A stretch of DNA of 64,000 bases from Verrucomicrobiota bacterium (lineage in GTDB: Bacteria > Verrucomicrobiota > Verrucomicrobiia > Chthoniobacterales > Chthoniobacteraceae): positions 62,001 through 126,000 of the forward strand of contig VFJQ01000023.1 in the NCBI GenBank assembly GCA_009885995.1, given 5' to 3'. The position numbers were made by a program, and so were the translations under genes. Positions 58,402 to 64,000 of the stretch are shown here, one piece after another (the stretch's first letter is position 1; each line of letters starts with the position of its first letter). A model generated the notes under the pieces. It made no database searches. It was not told where the DNA came from and saw nothing but the letters and a program-made list of their open reading frames with translations.

Positions 58402-59760
58402 ATGAAACGTCTCCTCCCGCTGCTCCTCGCACTCGTCGCCTCCTCCGCACTCGCCGCGGATCGCAAGCCGAACGTCCTCGTGATCCTCGCCGACGACCTC
58501 GGCTACGGCGAGCTAGGCTGCCAGGGCTTCACGAAGGAAATCCCGACGCCGAACGTGGACTCGATCGCGGCGCACGGCGTGCGCTTCACGAACGGCTACG
58601 TGAGCGGACCATATTGCTCGCCGACGCGCGCGGGACTGATGACCGGGCGCTATCAGACGCGCTTCGGGCATGAGTTTAATCCCGGCCCCGGACCAAGCGC
58701 GCCCGGCATCGGGCTCTCGCTCAAGGAGACGACGATCGGCGACCGGATGAAGGCCGCGGGTTACGCGACCGGCTGGTTCGGCAAATCGCATCTCGGCTAC
58801 GAGCCGGAGTATCACCCGCTCAAGCGCGGCTTCGATGCGTATTACGGCTTCCTCGGCGGGGCGCGCGATTACTTCGACACGCCGAAGCCCGTCAGTCCGA
58901 TGCTGCGCGGCACTGAGCCGGCGGGGAAATTTGAATACACCACCGAGGCGATCGGCGCGGAGGCAGTCGCGTTCATTGGGAAACAGCGCAGCGAGCCGTG
59001 GTTCACCTACCTCGCGTTCAATGCGGTCCATTCGCCGATGCAGGCGACGGAAAAATATCTCAGCCGCTTCCCGAACATCACCGACAAGAAACGCCAGACC
59101 TACGCGGCGATGCAGTCCGCACTCGACGACGCGGTCGGCACGGTGCTCGCGAAAATCCGCGAGCTGAAGCAGGAGGAGAACACACTCATCTTTTTCTTCA
59201 CCGACAACGGCGGTCCGACCTCGAACAACACTTCGACCAACGGCCCGCTGCGCGGCTTCAAGGCGCAGACGTGGGAAGGCGGCATCCGCGTGCCGTGGAT
59301 GGTGCAGTGGAAAGGCCGCATCCCCGCGGGCAAGACCGACGATCGCCCGGTGATCCAGCTCGACATTCTACCCACCGCGCTCGCTGCCGCGGGCGTGGAG
59401 GCGAAGCCGGAATGGAAGCTCGATGGCGTGAATCTGCTGCCGTTCATCCTCGGCGAGAAGACGGGCGCACCGCACGAGGCGTTGTATTGGCGCTTCGGGC
59501 AGCAGATCGCCGTGCGCATGGGCGACTGGAAACTCGTGAAAGCCACGGGCAATCCGACCATGGAAAGCGGTGGTGCGGCGAGCACCGAGGGTGCGGATCT
59601 TTACAACCTCGCGAAGGACATCGGCGAAAAGGAAAACCTCGCGAGCAAGGAACCTGAAAAGTTCAAGCAACTCGCCGCCGCGTGGGACAAATGGAACGCC
59701 GGGAATATCGAGCCAGCCTGGGCCGGCGCCAAACGCGCGAACGCGAAGCGGAAGAAGTAA
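58402..59760 (+). CDS. Secreted type I sulfatase, divergent GKSHLG variant
   Basis: A 452-aa sulfatase with a signal peptide (MKRLLPLLLALVASSALAA). It has NVLVILADDLGYGELG, the formylglycine motif CSPTRAGLMTGRYQ (Cys about 72) and FFTDNGGPT. The canonical GKWHLG is GKSHLG here (residue ~131), a substitution at a position near the active site. It is the third sulfatase of the window and belongs to a different subgroup. It starts 53 bp after the repeat and is followed 52 bp later by the PQQ-like propeller gene. It should remove sulfate esters from glycans in the periplasm or outside. Confidence 0.88.
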   Translation: MKRLLPLLLALVASSALAADRKPNVLVILADDLGYGELGCQGFTKEIPTPNVDSIAAHGVRFTNGYVSGPYCSPTRAGLMTGRYQTRFGHEFNPGPGPSAPGIGLSLKETTIGDRMKAAGYATGWFGKSHLGYEPEYHPLKRGFDAYYGFLGGARDYFDTPKPVSPMLRGTEPAGKFEYTTEAIGAEAVAFIGKQRSEPWFTYLAFNAVHSPMQATEKYLSRFPNITDKKRQTYAAMQSALDDAVGTVLAKIRELKQEENTLIFFFTDNGGPTSNNTSTNGPLRGFKAQTWEGGIRVPWMVQWKGRIPAGKTDDRPVIQLDILPTALAAAGVEAKPEWKLDGVNLLPFILGEKTGAPHEALYWRFGQQIAVRMGDWKLVKATGNPTMESGGAASTEGADLYNLAKDIGEKENLASKEPEKFKQLAAAWDKWNAGNIEPAWAGAKRANAKRKK

Positions 59761-59812
59761 CTCCACCACTGCGCGGCTTGCCCACGCCGCAGACCTCGAT
59801 AAGAACCCGCCC

Positions 59813-61093
59813 GTGAATCCGCTCCTCCGCACTTCGCTCGCCCTCGTCTTCGCATCCACCACGCTCGCTGGCGACTGGCCGCAGTGGCGTGGCCCGGATC
59901 GCAGCGGCGTGGTGAAAGACCCCGCGCACAAACTCGAAACGCTGCCTGCCGAGCCGAAGACGCTGTGGTCGATCGAAGCGGGGCCGGGCCAGTCGTCGCC
60001 GCTCGTCGTGGGCGATCGTGTCGTCTTCATGGACGGCATCGACGCGCAGGAGACCGCGCATTGCCTCGACCTGAAAACGGGCAAGGAGCTGTGGCGCGTG
60101 GCGATCGGGCCGATGGTCGAATTCCAAAATGCCTACGGCGAAGGCCCTCGCTGCACGCCGCTCGTCGATGGCGACCGCGTGTATGCGCAGTCGTGCGGTG
60201 GCGAGTTTAAGTGCCTCGCGCTCAAGGACGGCAAGCAGCTCTGGGCCGTGAGCTTCGGCAAGGACTACGGCGCGACCTTCATCGGCAACAAGAGCGGCGA
60301 CCCCGCTGCAAAGGAAACCGCCTCGCGCCGCCACGGCAACAACGGCAGCGGTGCGATCGACGGCAACCGCGTCTTCGTGCCCGTCGGCAGCGTCGAGAAG
60401 GGCACGCTCATCGCCTTCGACAAAATGACCGGCAAACAGCTCTGGGCCGCGGGCAATGACAACACGGCTTACTCCAGCGTCGTCGTCGCCACGCTCGCCG
60501 GCACGCGGCAGGTGCTGCATCTCACCGGCGATGCGCTCATGGGCGTGGACGTTGCAACCGGCAAAATCCTCTGGCGCGAACCACTCAAGACCGGCGCGAA
60601 GCGACACGTCTTCACGCCGCTTATCGATGGCGACACCGTCACCGTCGCGTCGTCGAGCATCGGCACGATCCGCTTCCGCATCGTGAAGTCGGGTGGCGAA
60701 ATCAAAGCCGAGCGGGCGTGGGAAAATCTGCCGCTCAAGACGATCATCAGCACCGGCACGCAAGTCGGCGACACGCTCTTCACCGTCGGTCCGGGGAACC
60801 GCTGCGACCTCGTCGCCATCGATGCGAAGACGGGTGCCGAGAAGTGGAAGCAGAGCGGGCTGGGCGACTACGCGAGCATCACCGCCGTGAACGACAAACT
60901 GCTCGTGCTCGACTCGACCGGCGAGCTGCGGCTCGTCCGCGCCAGCGCCGACAAATACGAGGAACTCGGCCGCGCGCAGGTCGCCGCGAAGACGTGGGCC
61001 TCGCCTGCTTACACGGACGGCAAGCTGGTCGTGAAGGACGGCAGCAAGCTCGCACTGGTGCAGCTCGAAGCCGATGTCCGCGGGAAGGAATAG
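59813..61093 (+). CDS. Secreted PQQ-like beta-propeller protein
   Basis: A 426-aa protein; the start is GTG 59813 (NPLLRTSLALVFASTTLA, signal peptide), since the frame upstream overlaps the sulfatase. The mature N-terminus GDWPQWRGPDRSGVV is typical of the PVC PQQ-like family. Seven to eight propeller blades with WD-type AxDxxTGKxxW turns follow (LDLKTGKELW, LKDGKQLW, AFDKMTGKQLW, DVATGKILW, DAKTGAEKW). It is BamB-like in fold but probably a periplasmic dehydrogenase or binding scaffold. It overlaps the amidohydrolase gene by 20 bp. Confidence 0.8.
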   Translation: MNPLLRTSLALVFASTTLAGDWPQWRGPDRSGVVKDPAHKLETLPAEPKTLWSIEAGPGQSSPLVVGDRVVFMDGIDAQETAHCLDLKTGKELWRVAIGPMVEFQNAYGEGPRCTPLVDGDRVYAQSCGGEFKCLALKDGKQLWAVSFGKDYGATFIGNKSGDPAAKETASRRHGNNGSGAIDGNRVFVPVGSVEKGTLIAFDKMTGKQLWAAGNDNTAYSSVVVATLAGTRQVLHLTGDALMGVDVATGKILWREPLKTGAKRHVFTPLIDGDTVTVASSSIGTIRFRIVKSGGEIKAERAWENLPLKTIISTGTQVGDTLFTVGPGNRCDLVAIDAKTGAEKWKQSGLGDYASITAVNDKLLVLDSTGELRLVRASADKYEELGRAQVAAKTWASPAYTDGKLVVKDGSKLALVQLEADVRGKE

Positions 61094-61994
61094 CCGCCGC
61101 GCCTTCCTCGCGACGTGCGCCGGCGCCGCGCTCGCTCGCGCCGCCGAGCCGCTGCGGATCATCGATACGCACACGCACTTCTACGACCCGTCGCGCCCGC
61201 AAGGCGTGCCGTGGCCGGGGAAGGGCACGCCGCTCTACCGCACGGTGCTGCCCGTGGACTACATGGCACTCGCGAAGCCACACGGCATCGCCGGCACCGT
61301 CGTCGTCGAGGCGAGCCTGTGGGTGGAAGACAACCAATGGCTGCTCGACCTCGCCACGCGCGAGCCGTTCATCGTCGGCATCGTCGGCAATCTCGATCCG
61401 CTCGCCGCGCAGTTCGCCGCGAACCTCGCGCGCTTCGCAAAGAACCCGCTCTTCCGCGGCATCCGCGTCTCCGGAAGCAAGCTGATCGAACACGGCACCA
61501 CGCCCGCCTTTCTCGACGCGATGCGCCGCCTCGCCGACGCCGGCCTCTCGCTCGATCTCAACGGTGGCGCATACCTCCCATTCGTCCCACCGCTCACAAA
61601 AGCCGTGAGCAATCTGCGCATCATGATCGACCACGTCGGCGGCGCGGGCGACGCCGCTTCGCTGAAGCCCGAGTGGCGCGACGGCATCCGCGCCGCGGGC
61701 GAAAGCGCGAACGTCTTCTGCAAGGTAAGCGCCTTGGCCGAGCAGACCCGCACCGCGTCCGGCCAGGCGCCGACGGACCCCGCCTACTACCGGCCGATCC
61801 TCGACGCCGTGTGGGAAGCCTTCGGCGCCGATCGTGTCGTCTATGGCAGCAACTGGCCGGTTTCGGAGAAAGGCACCAGCTTCGCCAACTGCCTGCGCAT
61901 CGTGCGCGAGTATTTCGCCACGAAGGGACCCGAGGCGGAGGCGAAGTATTTCGTGAAGAACTCGCGCGCGGTCTATCGCTGGCTCGACCGCTAA
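61074..61994 (+). CDS. Tat-exported amidohydrolase-2 family protein
   Basis: A 306-aa TIM-barrel amidohydrolase. The leader NSRRAFLATCAGAALARA contains a twin-arginine (SRRAFL) motif, so it is likely exported folded. The barrel shows IDTHTHFYDP (metal or active-site His), GTVVVEAS, NPLFRGIRVSG, RIMIDHVGG and YGSNWPVS. In relatives such as L-fuconolactonases the last motif is usually GSDWP. The Asn here could lower hydrolase activity or mark a subgroup. It probably acts on a sugar lactone from the degraded glycan. It overlaps the propeller gene by 20 bp. Confidence 0.78.
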   Translation: MSAGRNSRRAFLATCAGAALARAAEPLRIIDTHTHFYDPSRPQGVPWPGKGTPLYRTVLPVDYMALAKPHGIAGTVVVEASLWVEDNQWLLDLATREPFIVGIVGNLDPLAAQFAANLARFAKNPLFRGIRVSGSKLIEHGTTPAFLDAMRRLADAGLSLDLNGGAYLPFVPPLTKAVSNLRIMIDHVGGAGDAASLKPEWRDGIRAAGESANVFCKVSALAEQTRTASGQAPTDPAYYRPILDAVWEAFGADRVVYGSNWPVSEKGTSFANCLRIVREYFATKGPEAEAKYFVKNSRAVYRWLDR

Positions 61995-62044
61995 TCGGCG
62001 CGCAACTCCGCGCTCCCGGCGCGGTTCCAGTCAGCACCGTTGCC

Positions 62045-64000
62045 ATGAACCCGCGCCTTTTCCTCTCGCTCGCCTTCGCCACCGCCAGCGCCTTCGCCCA
62101 AGCCGACAAGCCCGCGCTGCCCGAGCCGAAGCCGACTGCCGAGCAACTCGCCTTCTTCGAGAGCAAGATCCGCCCGGTGCTCTCGGACAAGTGCTACAAG
62201 TGCCACTCCGAGAAATCGGAGAAGATCCGCGGCGGGCTCGTGCTCGACACGCGCGAAGGCATCCGCCGCGGCGGTGACAACGGACCGGCGGTCGTGCCTG
62301 GCGAGTTGCGCGACTCGCTGCTCATCGACGCCATTCGCTACACGAACAAAGACACCGCCATGCCACCCGAGAAGTCCGGCGGCAAGCTGCCGGACAATGT
62401 GATCGCCGACTTCGAGGCGTGGGTGAAAATGGGTGCGCCCGATCCGCGCGAAGGTGCCGCGACGGTCGTGAAGAAATACGACACCGAGGACGCGAAGAAA
62501 TGGTGGTCGTATCAGCCACCGGTGAAGTCCGCCGTGCCTGCGGTGAAAGACGCCGCGTGGCCGCGCGGGGAGATCGACCGCTTCATCCTCGCCGCGCTCG
62601 AAGCGAAGGGCCTCAAGCCCGCCGCCGATGCCGACAAGACCTCGCTGCTGCGCCGCGTGCATTTCGATCTCATCGGCCTGCCGCCGACGCTCAAGGAGAT
62701 CGACGACTTCATCAAGGACACCTCCGCCGACGCGCTCGCGAAGGTCGTGGACAAGCTGCTCACGCTGACGCAGTTCGGCGAGCGCTGGGGCCGGCACTGG
62801 CTCGATGTCGCGCGCTACGCCGAGTCGAGCGGCAAGGACGTAAACATCGCGTATCCGCACGCGTGGCGTTATCGCGACTACGTCATTGCGGCGTTCAACG
62901 AAGGGAAGCCGTTCGATCAATTCATCCGCGAGCAGATCGCCGGCGACCTGCTCCCCGCGAAGGACGATCATGAGAAAGCGGAGAACACCATCGCGACCGG
63001 CTTTCTCGCCATCGGCGCGAAGGGGCACAACGAGCAGAACCCTCGGCAGTTTTACCTCGATCTCGCCGACGAGCAGATCGACACGATGTCGCAAGCCTTC
63101 CTCGGCCTCACCATCGCGTGCGCGCGCTGCCACGATCACAAGTTCGAGCCCATCCCGCAACGCGACTACTACGCACTCGCCGGCATCTTCCTCAGCACCG
63201 ACACGCGCTGGGGCACCGCGCGCGGCATCCAGAACCGTCACACCACCGAACTCATCGAGCTGCCGCGCGGCACGAATCCGCCGGTGATCGCGCGCACGAT
63301 GACGAGCGAGGAGCGCGCGACGAAGCAGCAGACCTTCGACACGATGCGCGCCGACCTCGAGAAGAGCATCCGCGAGCGCTTCCAGCGCGGCCCGGGCGCA
63401 GGCCCCGGCAATGCGAGCGCGCAGGATCAGCAACGCTTTCTCCGCGAGGCGACCATCTCCGGCTTCCTCGAGGCGGACCTGAAGTCGTTCGACAGCGATG
63501 GCCGCGCGAAACCGCTCGCGATGGGTGCGAAAGACTTGCCGAACACGCAGTCACAAGGCTTCGAGGCGTTCGGGGCACGGCGCCGCTTCGGCGGCGGCGG
63601 CGGACCCTTCGGCGCGATTCGTCCGCCGGAGTTCGCGAGCATCGGCGACGCGCGGCTCTACGCGCGCGGCGATGCGGACAAGCCCACCGATCGCGTGCCG
63701 CGCGGAGTGCCCGCCGTCCTTTCCGCCGAGCAGGCACTCGACATCCCGAACGGCACCAGCGGCCGGCGGGAACTCGCCGAGTGGCTCATCTCGAAATCGA
63801 ACCCGCTGACCGCGCGCGTCTTCGTGAACCGCACATGGTATTGGCTCTTTGGTCGCGGGCTCGTCGAGAGCTGCGACAACTTCGGCACCACGGGCGCGAA
63901 ACCCGCCAACCAGGCGCTGCTCGACACGCTCGCGGTGCGCTTCATCGAGAGCGGCTGGAACGTGAAGGCGCTCATCCGCGAAATCGTGCTCAGCCGCACC
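62045..64000 (+). CDS. PSCyt1/PSCyt2 (DUF1549)/PSD1 (DUF1553) protein, 3' partial
   Basis: This open frame runs off the window (652 codons visible), so it is absent from the ORF track as a complete ORF. A signal peptide (MNPRLFLSLAFATASAFA) precedes a PSCyt1 cytochrome-like segment with CYKCH near residue 50. A PSCyt2/DUF1549 segment (EIDRFILAALEAKGLK; HFDLIGLPPT) follows, then a second CxxCH (CARCHDH, about 360). A Gly-rich FGGGGGPFG loop leads into the start of PSD1/DUF1553 (NPLTARVFVNRTWYWLFGRG). Such proteins are nearly restricted to Planctomycetes and Verrucomicrobia and are linked to periplasmic electron transfer during glycan breakdown. The exact role is unknown. Confidence 0.9.
   Translation, partial: MNPRLFLSLAFATASAFAQADKPALPEPKPTAEQLAFFESKIRPVLSDKCYKCHSEKSEKIRGGLVLDTREGIRRGGDNGPAVVPGELRDSLLIDAIRYTNKDTAMPPEKSGGKLPDNVIADFEAWVKMGAPDPREGAATVVKKYDTEDAKKWWSYQPPVKSAVPAVKDAAWPRGEIDRFILAALEAKGLKPAADADKTSLLRRVHFDLIGLPPTLKEIDDFIKDTSADALAKVVDKLLTLTQFGERWGRHWLDVARYAESSGKDVNIAYPHAWRYRDYVIAAFNEGKPFDQFIREQIAGDLLPAKDDHEKAENTIATGFLAIGAKGHNEQNPRQFYLDLADEQIDTMSQAFLGLTIACARCHDHKFEPIPQRDYYALAGIFLSTDTRWGTARGIQNRHTTELIELPRGTNPPVIARTMTSEERATKQQTFDTMRADLEKSIRERFQRGPGAGPGNASAQDQQRFLREATISGFLEADLKSFDSDGRAKPLAMGAKDLPNTQSQGFEAFGARRRFGGGGGPFGAIRPPEFASIGDARLYARGDADKPTDRVPRGVPAVLSAEQALDIPNGTSGRRELAEWLISKSNPLTARVFVNRTWYWLFGRGLVESCDNFGTTGAKPANQALLDTLAVRFIESGWNVKALIREIVLSRT

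Overview
The window is a high-G+C bacterial chromosome segment, most likely from the phylum Verrucomicrobiota (a Chthoniobacter- or Opitutus-like soil or freshwater lineage). This inference rests on gene families. They include two giant 'PVC-type' heme-binding dehydrogenase/HEAT proteins with C-terminal CxxCH motifs, a PSCyt1/PSCyt2/PSD1 protein, three secreted formylglycine sulfatases, a PQQ-like beta-propeller protein and a secreted pectate-lyase-like protein. No 16S gene is present, so the assignment is not proven. Well-supported starts (rpoB, rpoC, the pilin, E2p) lack a clear Shine-Dalgarno motif. Many neighbouring genes overlap by ATGA, GTGA or TGATG.

Layout: 0-6.1 kb (+ strand) is a surface-polysaccharide operon with glycosyltransferases, a DegT-type sugar aminotransferase and a GNAT acetyltransferase. 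6.0-15.8 kb (- strand) is a second, convergent polysaccharide/lipid-linked-sugar operon: three paralogous GT-C membrane glycosyltransferases, a polyprenyl-phosphate GT2, two methyltransferases, a Wzx-like flippase and a TPR-containing GT-C protein at its head. 15.9-16.4 kb is a type IV pilin-like gene behind a well-spaced sigma-54-like promoter. 16.5-26.1 kb is housekeeping: E2p of pyruvate dehydrogenase, then rpoB-rpoC without their usual ribosomal-protein neighbours. 26.1-35.7 kb is a secreted glycan-degradation operon: sulfatase, pectate-lyase-like, sulfatase, propeller-like protein, then a NodB/FG-GAP/PVC-heme fusion. 35.8-41.9 kb is an accessory island: a PIN toxin-antitoxin pair next to a broken copy of the PVC-heme gene, a 1531-aa nuclease-helicase with twelve helicase-associated (HA) repeats, and an unusual intergenic repeat tract. 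41.9-53.2 kb is mixed housekeeping: ArsR regulator, PolX, YdcF-like protein, nucleoside transporter, AAA ATPase, Pta with a separate regulatory subunit, a PHP phosphatase and dihydropteroate synthase. 53.5-64 kb is a second degradative block: PVC-heme protein, MFS transporter, sulfatase, PQQ-like propeller, Tat-exported amidohydrolase and a PSCyt1/PSD1 protein that runs off the end.

The most striking pattern is not a gene. At least thirteen hairpin-forming inverted repeats of unrelated sequence but common architecture lie in the window, and arms are often built from 7-8-nt direct repeats. Eight lie between genes, and several of these supply the stop codons of flanking genes. Five lie inside reading frames without breaking them: two in folP, two in the 53.5-kb PVC-heme gene and one in a GT-C gene. 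In the GT-C gene, comparison with its in-window paralogs shows directly that the element is an insertion. This resembles the in-frame palindromic elements known from Rickettsia, but with many unrelated repeat families in one region.

The second candidate for a new system is the 36-42 kb island with the Mrr-like nuclease/helicase/12xHA protein, which has the look of a phage- or plasmid-defence or mobile-DNA processing factor.
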